Shown here piece by piece: positions 7,451 to 14,704 of a DNA stretch of 34,613 bases. Below the pieces are notes generated by a model. It did no database searches. It was not told where the DNA came from and saw only the letters and a list, made by a program, of their open reading frames with translations. Source of the DNA: RGIG5579 sp045531235 (lineage in GTDB: Bacteria > Bacillota > Clostridia > Oscillospirales > SIG627); assembly GCA_045531235.1 (NCBI GenBank), contig JAZSDQ010000030.1, positions 1-34,613 of the forward strand, read 5' to 3'. Positions within the stretch are counted from its first letter, which is position 1; each line of letters begins with the position of its first letter. The translations under genes and the position numbers were made by a program.

Positions 7451-8691
7451 CAATATGATCCTTTATTCTCTTTTGCTTCATATGTTTGAGATATTGTTAA
7501 TAATAATACAGGAAAAAATCCTGTCTGTGGAAAAATGACCGTGATATCAAGCATTCCGTGTATCACAATGGAAAGAATTGCTGATAAGATAAGAGCTCCA
7601 CATGTTTTGTCTTGCGCTGTTTTGCAGGCTTTGGTGCAAGCATTGACTGCTCCGATACAAAATACAATAAGGAATATTGCTCCCACTAGTCCGAAATCCA
7701 TCATTAACTCAATGAATAAATTATGCGCATGTATTGCCCAATAATGGGTACCTCCTGGTATTTCGCTGATGACAGCAGGATAGGCGTAGTATCCGCGACC
7801 CAAAAGAGGATATTCGGCGATTGAATGAAAAGCGTTTTTCCAAATACCAATTCTAAAATCAATATCATTGAATAGGGTTGAAAGATCAAAGCGGTTCAAA
7901 AAATCATGATCAACAATCTTTGAGCAAAGCATAATGACAAGAAAAAATGAAAAAAGGACAAGCAGGATTTTCAAAAATTGCTTTTTATCAATATGAAAGT
8001 ATGTAAAAACAAGAATTGAAAGCGCAATGCTTATATACGCTGTTCTGCATTGGCTTAGGTAAAGACCTGCAATGTTGACAATGATCACGAGTGTGTACAA
8101 AATGCGAGCTTTCCTCTTTGTGCTTTTAAAAAGAAGAAATAGCGCAATAATAACGACGAACTCGATAACGGTGCCGTAATAATTTTCGTTAAAGAAGATG
8201 GAGGCTACGCGTCCGGGACGTTCAATGGGGTCGGGGAAAATTCCAAGAATTTTTTGAATCAGAGCAACAATAAAACTGGTAATACTTAGCAAGGAAGATA
8301 GAACCATACTTATATGAAAGGCGCGCCTCGTCATTATGTTTGTAAAGAAAAAAATATCGAATACTAAAATGATAATACCAATGCTTAAAAACTTAATCCA
8401 CACTGCTTTTATCAAAATATCGCCAAAAACTGCATCCTTTGAAAAAGCAAAAGTGGAGATCAAGGCAATGAATGAAAAAAACAGCAGTGCGTATTCGTGC
8501 TTCTTTTTTGGCAATGCTTTTTTTACTTGATGGGTTGCAATAAAATAAACAGGTAGCAGGAGAACGAGAGCAGACAACAGAAAGGCAGAAACGAATGTGG
8601 AAACAACAAGCGCCAAAATGATGTATTCGTTTAGAGTTAAACTTTTTAGCTTTTTATTAATTATGCTACAGTAACTTCTGATTGCTACCAT
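7450..8691 (-). CDS. O-antigen ligase / Wzy-like polytopic membrane protein
   Basis: The 413 residues form about ten to twelve hydrophobic segments. Between the last few lies an outer loop containing GRGYYAYPAVI and the motif His321-Ala-His323-Asn324 in HAHNLFIELMMDFG, typical of the Wzy_C/O-antigen ligase superfamily (PF04932). Members join or polymerise lipid-linked glycans at the outer face of the membrane; in a Gram-positive cell the target could be a cell-wall or exopolysaccharide glycan, but no glycosyltransferase gene lies nearby to say which. GGAAGGA lies 6 nt before the ATG. It is the first gene of a two-gene unit with maf. Confidence 0.86.
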   Translation of the reverse strand: MVAIRSYCSIINKKLKSLTLNEYIILALVVSTFVSAFLLSALVLLLPVYFIATHQVKKALPKKKHEYALLFFSFIALISTFAFSKDAVFGDILIKAVWIKFLSIGIIILVFDIFFFTNIMTRRAFHISMVLSSLLSITSFIVALIQKILGIFPDPIERPGRVASIFFNENYYGTVIEFVVIIALFLLFKSTKRKARILYTLVIIVNIAGLYLSQCRTAYISIALSILVFTYFHIDKKQFLKILLVLFSFFLVIMLCSKIVDHDFLNRFDLSTLFNDIDFRIGIWKNAFHSIAEYPLLGRGYYAYPAVISEIPGGTHYWAIHAHNLFIELMMDFGLVGAIFLIVFCIGAVNACTKACKTAQDKTCGALILSAILSIVIHGMLDITVIFPQTGFFPVLLLTISQTYEAKENKGSY

Positions 8692-8731
8692 AATTCATCC
8701 TTCCGTTTTTTTTGTTCACAAACCATTCATT

Positions 8732-8760
8732 ATTATAAAATATATGTAAGTAAATGTCAA
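8732..8760 (-). promoter_or_regulatory. Consensus sigma-A promoter of the ligase-like gene and maf
   Basis: On the minus strand TTGACA (8760-8755) and TATAAT (8737-8732) are both perfect and 17 bp apart. Confidence 0.88.
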
Positions 8761-8774
8761 TAATTGAATATGTT

Positions 8775-9851
8775 TTATTCTGCGAATAATGAAATTATCA
8801 GCTCTTCTGTCATTTTTTCAAATGTTTTAAAATCCATTGCAGAAATATATATTCTTTCTAATTCTTTATGAGTATTTGCTGCTTGGGCAAAAGCGTCGGT
8901 GGCGCCTTCAATCAGCATGTTAATGCATTTTAAGCCGAAACGAAGTTTTTGTTTGTTTTCTTTGCAGATTTCAGATGATAAAAAACGGCGCATATTTATA
9001 TAATGATACTCTTTTCCTCGTTTTTCTTTTTCGTAGTCTTTTTCACCGATTATAAATGTGCATCGATACTCCGGAAATCTTATTGCATCGATTCTGTCAG
9101 GTAAAAGGCATGAAAAACTTTTAATAACTTTTTGATTCTCGCCGATGGCTTTTCTATATAGACAATCCAAAAATTTATAAGCAGAAAAGTTGGCATCTTC
9201 AATTATATAAATTGTATCACTGTCGTTTTCAAAACTCTCTAAATGCTGTTCTCCCGTACTTCCGATTGCTGAAATTAGACGAATATTTTCATCAGCGCTT
9301 CTGCTTTCTCTGAAAAGTTTCTTTTGTAATCTTTCGATACAACCGTTCATTTTTTCTATATTCAGTGCTTGTATACTGATCTGTTCAATCTCTTTAGCAA
9401 TCTCTCCTGCTGCCTTTAAAAATTGATATGCTCTTTTATAGTTTTGATTCTTTTTTTGCACCAACGGAATGATTTTATCTTTGTTTTCAAAGAGAAGTTT
9501 CTTGTTCCAAAAGTTGCCTGTATAGATGATTGATTCAACGGCGCCGGGGTATTTTGGATCCACGGAATGTGGCGCAGTTCCGTCTAAAATTGCAATGCTC
9601 ATTTCATTGATAATAATACCGTCAAGGGAATTTGGATCTGAAGAGCAAAGAAATCTCTCTACTGTTAATCCTTTGGTCCGTGCCGTTTCTTCTACTCTGC
9701 GCATCATCCAGGATTTTCCCGTACCCGGCCCCCCTTTAATTATAAAGATGTCTTTGATTTTGTTGGGATCGAATACCTGAGCAAAGTAGTTGATAAATCC
9801 CTTTGATGTGTTTGCTGCCGCAAAGAACGTATTCTTTTGATCGGTATACAT
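8775..9851 (-). CDS. PRK06851-like P-loop ATPase
   Basis: The 358-residue protein carries a Walker A motif GGPGTGKS (residues 40-47) in FIIKGGPGTGKSWMMRR. The following HC-like SSDPNSLDGIIINEMSIAILDGTAPHSVDPKYPG block is characteristic of the uncharacterised PRK06851 family of Firmicutes. No membrane segment is seen. I chose ATG at 9851, 6 nt after GAGAGG; an in-frame GTG at 9869 would put that site inside the gene. The ribosome site lies inside the right arm of an 11-bp hairpin (9852-9905) shared with the end of the upstream helicase gene. Function unknown. Confidence 0.84.
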   Translation of the reverse strand: MYTDQKNTFFAAANTSKGFINYFAQVFDPNKIKDIFIIKGGPGTGKSWMMRRVEETARTKGLTVERFLCSSDPNSLDGIIINEMSIAILDGTAPHSVDPKYPGAVESIIYTGNFWNKKLLFENKDKIIPLVQKKNQNYKRAYQFLKAAGEIAKEIEQISIQALNIEKMNGCIERLQKKLFRESRSADENIRLISAIGSTGEQHLESFENDSDTIYIIEDANFSAYKFLDCLYRKAIGENQKVIKSFSCLLPDRIDAIRFPEYRCTFIIGEKDYEKEKRGKEYHYINMRRFLSSEICKENKQKLRFGLKCINMLIEGATDAFAQAANTHKELERIYISAMDFKTFEKMTEELIISLFAE

Positions 9852-9905
9852 AAAACGCCTCTCTTCCACAAATACTTTATGTATTCTATGAAAAAGAGGC
9901 GTTTT
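9852..9905 (-). promoter_or_regulatory. Hairpin: terminator of pcrA and mask of the next ribosome site
   Basis: AAAACGCCTCT (9852-9862) is a perfect inverted copy of AGAGGCGTTTT (9895-9905). In minus-strand RNA the stem starts 3 nt after the helicase stop and ends with four U directly before the ATG of the ATPase gene. A small nested stem (AATAC, 9871-9875, with GTATT, 9881-9885) sits in the loop. The stem could terminate transcription or hide the ribosome site. Confidence 0.75.
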
Positions 9906-9908
9906 TTG

Positions 9909-12317
9909 CTACGATTCTTTTTTTAATTTTGCGTAGCTTGCCATTAATTTCTTTTTTCCTGTGTGATCAAATTGTATTTCATACATAGTATCGGAACCAA
10001 TTGATTTGGATGAAAGAATCGTGCCTGCGCCAAAAATTCCATGAACCACACGGTCGCCTTCATGGAATGTTATTGCATCTTGTTTTTTCGGCGGTCTGAT
10101 CGGTTCGGTATTGAGTTTTTTCTTTTGAAGGCTGTATTGAGAAACGCTACCTGGTCCTTTATTGAAAGACTTAACGGAATAATAAGGGATAGTCTCGTAA
10201 ATATAATCGGGTCGTTCTCTGCGTACCGGTGTGTACAGATATACTTCTGCGTAGTCCTTTGGCAAATTGCGAACGAAACGAGAAATTTCATTGATATTTG
10301 TACGTCCGTAAAGCATTCGTTGGTGACAGCAGGTAATAATAAGTTCCTCTTTAGCACGCGTCATTGCAACGTAGCAAAGCCGTCTTTCCTCTTCGAGATC
10401 CTCCGTAGTTGCACTGGATTTTGAAGATGGAAAAAGGTTTTCCTCCATGCCTACGATATAAACAAGGGGGAATTCAAGACCTTTTGCAGCGTGAACGGTC
10501 ATAAGAACTACTGAGTTTGCATTTTCATCGTAATTATCAATATCACTGACTAAGGCGATTTCTTCCAGTAGTCCGGAAAGGGAAGGCTCTTCGCTCTTTC
10601 TTTCATAAAGTGCAGCTGTTGAAATCAATTCTTCGACGTTTTTCCGTCGTTCCTCGTTTTCATCGCCATCCAGGGTTTGCATATATCCGCTTTCATGAAT
10701 TGCGCAACGGATCGTTTCGGAAGGAAGTCGCTCGTTGCTGTATTTTGAAAGGCTATCTATTAAATCTGCAAAGTCATTTAGTTTTGCTTGCTGGCGCTTA
10801 AGATCTGAATATTTACTGCTGTTTCTAACGACTTCATAGAAGGATATTTCTTTCTCCTGAGCGATAGAGTAGATTTTGTCAATCGTTGTTTGTCCAATTC
10901 CTCGCTTTGGTGTATTTATGATTCGAGAAAAACTGATATAATCATTTTTGTTTGCGAGGAATCTCAGATATGCTATGACATCTTTTACCTCCGCACGGTC
11001 ATAAAATCGCAGACCGGAAAGCAGTCGGTGAGGGATGCCGGACTTTGATAAAACAGACTCCAAAATGCCGGACTGCGCTTTTGTGCGATAAAGAATGGCA
11101 ATATCAGAAAACATAAAGCTTCGGGTTGCTATGTGTTTGGTTATGCTATCAGCAACGAATTCCGCTTCCTTTTCTTGATCTTCCAACTGATGAATTTTAA
11201 CAGCCTGGCCAACTCGGTTGGAGCACCAAAGTGTTTTTCCTTTTCGACTTTCATTTTCGGCAATTAAGGCATTAGCAGCACCGAGTATGCTTTGAGTTGA
11301 TCGGTAGTTTTGTTCAAGCAAAATAACTTTTGTATTTGGAAATTCACGATCAAAATTCAAAATGTTTTCAACAGCAGCACCGCGAAATTTATAAATACTC
11401 TGATCGTCATCACCTACGACCATAACGTTTTTGCTGCCATCGCCAATAAGTTTTATTAAGAGATATTGGCTTTTGTTTGTGTCCTGATATTCATCAACCA
11501 GTATGTATCGGAATTTCTTCTGGCACCATTTCAGAACATCTTCATTTTTCTGCAGGAGCAAAACTGTTTGGAAAATCAGGTCGTCAAAGTCCATTGCGTC
11601 TGAATCGGTTAATACTTTTTGATATTTCGTGTAGATTTCGGCAAGAGTTCTGCGCTTTTCGCTCCCGGTATTTAATTTTTCAAATGTTTTTGGTAATTGC
11701 AGAGCGTTTTTGGCATTTGAAATGACGTTTAGTACATGCTTTGGTGTTAATTCTTCACTATCAATTTCCATCTCTTTCAAGATCTTAGATATAATCTTCT
11801 TACAATCGTCTTGATCATAGATGGTAAAATCGCGAGGATAAGGGATATAATCTGAAAAACGCTTAAGCAATTTGACACAGACAGAGTGAAATGTGCCTGC
11901 CCAAATTTCATTTGCACTTTCACCAATCTCATGATGAAGACGTTCCTTGATCTCACCTGCTGCTTTGTTGGTAAAGGTAATTGCCAAAATTTGATCAGGA
12001 GGACATGGATTTTGGGCGAAAGCACGCATTAAGGGTTCTAGAGCTTGCTTAGAGTTGTCACTAAACTGTACAGCCATTGCTTGTAATATAGAAAGTTCTC
12101 CGGGATCTATATTAACCGGGGTTGTATCATTGTAGGCGTTTCCAAATCTTATAAGATAAGAAATACGATTAACGAGAACAGTGGTTTTTCCGCTGCCAGC
12201 GCCGGCAAGCACCAGGACAGGACCATCGGGGGCAAATATCGCATCCTTTTGTTTGTCGTTTAAGAAAGAATAGTATTCTCTGAAAATTTGTTTTTTAATT
12301 TCAATAATGTCGTTCAT
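9909..12317 (-). CDS. pcrA: UvrD/PcrA/Rep-family DNA helicase
   Basis: This superfamily 1A helicase unwinds DNA 3' to 5' in repair and replication. Visible motifs in order are: GAGSGKT (39-45, Walker A), AITFTNKAA (Ia), VDEYQDTNKSQY (II), VVGDDDQSIYKFRGA (III), QNYRST (IV), TVHAAKGLEFPLV (V) and VAMTRAKE (VI). The C-terminal EGDRVVHGIFGAGTI block is the Tudor-like end found in PcrA and UvrD. It has 802 residues, somewhat long, because about 45 extra residues lie between motifs I and Ia. AAGGAG is 7 nt before the ATG. pcrA fits best, though a second UvrD-like paralogue cannot be excluded. Confidence 0.95.
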   Translation of the reverse strand: MNDIIEIKKQIFREYYSFLNDKQKDAIFAPDGPVLVLAGAGSGKTTVLVNRISYLIRFGNAYNDTTPVNIDPGELSILQAMAVQFSDNSKQALEPLMRAFAQNPCPPDQILAITFTNKAAGEIKERLHHEIGESANEIWAGTFHSVCVKLLKRFSDYIPYPRDFTIYDQDDCKKIISKILKEMEIDSEELTPKHVLNVISNAKNALQLPKTFEKLNTGSEKRRTLAEIYTKYQKVLTDSDAMDFDDLIFQTVLLLQKNEDVLKWCQKKFRYILVDEYQDTNKSQYLLIKLIGDGSKNVMVVGDDDQSIYKFRGAAVENILNFDREFPNTKVILLEQNYRSTQSILGAANALIAENESRKGKTLWCSNRVGQAVKIHQLEDQEKEAEFVADSITKHIATRSFMFSDIAILYRTKAQSGILESVLSKSGIPHRLLSGLRFYDRAEVKDVIAYLRFLANKNDYISFSRIINTPKRGIGQTTIDKIYSIAQEKEISFYEVVRNSSKYSDLKRQQAKLNDFADLIDSLSKYSNERLPSETIRCAIHESGYMQTLDGDENEERRKNVEELISTAALYERKSEEPSLSGLLEEIALVSDIDNYDENANSVVLMTVHAAKGLEFPLVYIVGMEENLFPSSKSSATTEDLEEERRLCYVAMTRAKEELIITCCHQRMLYGRTNINEISRFVRNLPKDYAEVYLYTPVRRERPDYIYETIPYYSVKSFNKGPGSVSQYSLQKKKLNTEPIRPPKKQDAITFHEGDRVVHGIFGAGTILSSKSIGSDTMYEIQFDHTGKKKLMASYAKLKKES

Positions 12318-12339
12318 AATGTAGCTCCTTAACAGTAAA

Positions 12340-12368
12340 ATTCTACACTATTTTTTCTGAAAAGTAAA
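12340..12368 (-). promoter_or_regulatory. Probable promoter of pcrA
   Basis: TTTACT (12368-12363) and TAGAAT (12345-12340) are 17 bp apart on the minus strand. Confidence 0.52.
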
Positions 12369-12390
12369 GTCTGCTTTATATTTTATCAAC

Positions 12391-12419
12391 TTGCAAAGAT
12401 CAATTTACAGTGGTATACT
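12391..12419 (+). promoter_or_regulatory. Probable sigma-A promoter of the SLOG gene
   Basis: TTGCAA (12391-12396) and TATACT (12414-12419) are 17 bp apart. The start codon is close, so the leader is very short. Confidence 0.65.
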
Positions 12420-12437
12420 GTTTTCGATGAGGTTAAA

Positions 12438-12947
12438 ATGATGAATTATATTGAACGTTGTGCTTTTACAGGACACAGACCGAAGTCTTTTTCGTTTGGC
12501 TACAACGAGGATTCTCCTGAGTTTGGTGTTCTGATCAATAAAATTAGAAATTCTATTATTCAAGCGTGTAATGCAGGTTGCCGTACTTTTTATTGCGGGA
12601 TGGCGGAGGGCGTTGACCTCTGGTGTGGCGAAATAGTACTCGAATTAAAGGATAAATTTGATCCTCCGCTGGAGCTTTGTGCGGTGGTTCCGTTTCTGGG
12701 ACAACCGGATGGAATGTCTGACAAGAATAAACTACGCTATCGAAAGATTATGGAAAATTCAAAGGATCGTTTTTTGGTATCAAGAAGATTCACAAAATCA
12801 TGCTATCAAAAAAGAAATTTCTATCTCGTAGATTCTTGTGACGCAATTATTGCCGTATGGGATGAAAAGAATAAAATTTCAGGTACGGCACAAACTGTGC
12901 GGTATGCTAAAAGAAAGAATAAAAGAATATTTCTAATACAGCCATAA
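12438..12947 (+). CDS. SLOG-family (DUF1273/YpsA-like) protein
   Basis: The 169 residues match the YpsA-like branch of the SLOG superfamily, Rossmann-fold proteins thought to bind or process nucleotide-derived ligands. The N-terminal CAFTGHRPKSF motif and the FYCGMAEGVDLWCGEIVLELK segment are characteristic, and the last strand AVWDEKNKISGTAQTVRYAK ends the domain as in the family. The ligand is unknown. Two adjacent ATG codons (12438, 12441) could start it; GAGG precedes both. Its stop is followed within 10 bp by the left hairpin of the IS200-like element. Confidence 0.84.
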   Translation: MMNYIERCAFTGHRPKSFSFGYNEDSPEFGVLINKIRNSIIQACNAGCRTFYCGMAEGVDLWCGEIVLELKDKFDPPLELCAVVPFLGQPDGMSDKNKLRYRKIMENSKDRFLVSRRFTKSCYQKRNFYLVDSCDAIIAVWDEKNKISGTAQTVRYAKRKNKRIFLIQP

Positions 12948-13032
12948 ATATAAATAAATATCCCCCCGTAAAACGGGGGGTATTTCATTTTCAGACATAG
13001 CCCTAAACAATACTGGCGACGCACAAGTGCGT

Positions 13033-13275
13033 TTTTTGGTTGGACTGCCAGCCATGCAACTGTTACTTACTAGCATATGGATATGGTCTGCGCATACCTC
13101 TCCCTCGATAATTTCTACACCTTTCCATTGGCATAATTGTCGCAATATTATCGTATCTCTAATCGCTTTTCGTCGTAAAACACCTTCTTCTATCCTTTGG
13201 TGCAAATACGATGTGATACTTGCAATTCCATTTTGTGTGTGCTAAACCACTTTTATCTATGGCTTGTTTTTTCAT
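13033..13275 (-). pseudogene. tnpA: Broken IS200-type transposase TnpA
   Basis: From ATG 13275, preceded by GGAGG, the frame reads SGLAHTKWNCKYHIVFAPK, the classic start of IS200 Y1 transposases, then stops after 38 residues. Homology continues in the second frame as VFYDEKRLEI and in the third as LRQLCQWKGVEIIEGEVC followed by ADHIHMLVS, so at least two indels have occurred. The HUH motif (His-Ile-His) is present. The sequence after it no longer resembles a transposase: roughly half of the usual 150 residues, including the catalytic Tyr region, is missing through an internal deletion. The 3' limit is approximate. No active product is expected. Confidence 0.85.
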
Positions 13276-13279
13276 AGAT

Positions 13280-13341
13280 AAATCCTCCGATTGTTTTTTC
13301 GACTGGCAGGTCGTTTTTATCTTATCACAATCCGAGGATTT
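13280..13341 (-). promoter_or_regulatory. Leader hairpin over the tnpA ribosome site
   Basis: AAATCCTCCGATTG (13280-13293) and CAATCCGAGGATTT (13328-13341) pair with one mismatch. The first arm holds the GGAGG of tnpA on the minus strand, so the hairpin would block ribosome access. IS200 transposases are known to be translationally repressed by such leader structures. Confidence 0.65.
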
Positions 13342-13398
13342 TTTCTCACCGGTTAACCTCTACTGAACCACGCCACTAACGCGTGGTTTTCTTTATAC

Positions 13399-13431
13399 AA
13401 AAAAAGAAGCCTGACATTCAGGCTTCTTTTT
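13399..13431 (-). terminator. Terminator of the asnS-aminotransferase-secD-like operon
   Basis: AAAAAGAAGCCTGA (13401-13414) and TCAGGCTTCTTTTT (13418-13431) form a perfect 14-bp stem with a 3-nt loop, followed on the minus strand by T up to the IS element border. Confidence 0.92.
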
Positions 13432-13440
13432 GGTTGCAAT

Positions 13441-14676
13441 TTATTTGTCAGAAAGTGTGTGGATGGGGAAATAAAGGAAAATGAAGTGGAAGATGAAATT
13501 GGAGCATGTAAATACCAAGCCTGCCTGTGCGATAGAAAGAAAGGCTCCCTGAGCAAAGAACCGACCAACGATAGATATGGTGAGCAGGATTGCATGAATG
13601 AGAATAACTTTCAAATTAAACTTTCCGATCAGAGTCATCATTGCGGGAGAAATCTTATTATTCTCCTTATTTACTGCTTTTAAAGGAGTTAGCGTAAAAT
13701 AGGAAATTGCAGCAGAGATTGCCAGCATAACCAAAATACCAATCAAGCTGGTCAGGTGGAGCGTGTATCCGCTATTGAGATTGGCGGTAATGAGAACAGC
13801 AATGTTGGCAACGAGAACCAGAACAGCAAAAACACCATAAAGGCGACCGCGAAGAATTAGAACAACAGCGAGAGCTAATACAAAAACGATGGATACAATA
13901 ATACATGTTGTAATCACGGAAGAGGAGAGAGAAGGAGCGAGAGGTTCGGCTTTTTCGATGCTAAGAGTTCCGGGCAGGGCGCCTTCCTTCATAAATGCTG
14001 CATACATAATTGCAGAGGAATAATCAAAAGTTCCGAAAGTGAACGTTTCTTTTACCTCAGAAGAGCTTACAGTTGCAAAGTTAAGTAGCTGACCGTCCAT
14101 CATAAAATAAAGATAGGAAGATGAAGCTACGCTGCTTGCTGTATTGTTTGAAAACTTTTTTGCACCTTCTTCGGTAAAGGTAATTTTGACGCTATAGGAC
14201 CCTGCTGCGTTTGCTACAGGTTCGGCATTGCTGATCATAGAACCATCGCAGAGGATCTCTGACATATTGGAACCGGTAAGAGACCATTCTCCAACAGAAC
14301 CAAATTGATCAATTACGCTACTGATATATGTCTTTTGAGAGATATCAAGACGAATCAGACCATCTGTTACACTGGCATCCGTATCAGTATATCCCATTGC
14401 TCTAAGACGAGCCTTGAGAATATTGGCAGAAGAATTGAGATCTTCCGTGCTCAATTCTTTTTCAGAATCTACAGAGAGATAAACAGAGGTGCCACCGCCA
14501 AACTGACGGTTAGTTAAAAGGGCGTTTTCAGAAAAAATACCGGGAGTTACGTAATAGTCATCGGGATTCTTTGCATAAAGCGCTGGGCTGCTATAGAGGT
14601 ATATGCCAAATACGGGGACTGCAATGATGCAGAGAAGAAGCAACCCGATAACGGTTAGCTTTAAAATATTTTTCAT
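13441..14676 (-). CDS. SecD-like membrane protein lacking the proton-relay motif
   Basis: SecD, with SecF, uses the proton gradient to finish protein export. This 411-residue protein has the layout: one N-terminal span (about 5-27), a large outer domain with the GGGTSVYLS start (60-68), ILKARLRAMGYTD, an FTEEGAKKFSNNT head segment, and the MKEGALPGTLSIEKAEP end (229-245), then five spans (about 253-276, 279-300, 305-330, 352-372, 378-404). In typical SecD the fourth span carries Asp-Ala-Asn; here the matching stretch is AISAAIS (319-325) without the Asp. No secF follows. It is the last gene after asnS and the aminotransferase. It may be a divergent translocase subunit or have another role. 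Confidence 0.75.
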   Translation of the reverse strand: MKNILKLTVIGLLLLCIIAVPVFGIYLYSSPALYAKNPDDYYVTPGIFSENALLTNRQFGGGTSVYLSVDSEKELSTEDLNSSANILKARLRAMGYTDTDASVTDGLIRLDISQKTYISSVIDQFGSVGEWSLTGSNMSEILCDGSMISNAEPVANAAGSYSVKITFTEEGAKKFSNNTASSVASSSYLYFMMDGQLLNFATVSSSEVKETFTFGTFDYSSAIMYAAFMKEGALPGTLSIEKAEPLAPSLSSSVITTCIIVSIVFVLALAVVLILRGRLYGVFAVLVLVANIAVLITANLNSGYTLHLTSLIGILVMLAISAAISYFTLTPLKAVNKENNKISPAMMTLIGKFNLKVILIHAILLTISIVGRFFAQGAFLSIAQAGLVFTCSNFIFHFIFLYFPIHTLSDK

Positions 14677-14704
14677 AAGTATTACAAAACCTTTCTTTTT
14701 TGAA

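Larger units (their letters stand above)
12954..13398 (-). mobile_element. Degenerate IS200/IS605-family element
   Basis: The 445-bp element carries subterminal palindromes at both ends, as single-strand transposing IS200 elements do. The right end (tnpA orientation, here at low coordinates) has AAATA-T-CCCCCCG pairing with CGGGGGG-TATTT (12956-12985). The left end has AACCACGC pairing with GCGTGGTT (13366-13388). A broken tnpA lies between. The limits were set by comparison with the second copy at 30080-30161, which shares both ends in the same orientation. It lies between the stop of the SLOG gene and the T-tract of the secD-like terminator. Confidence 0.8.
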
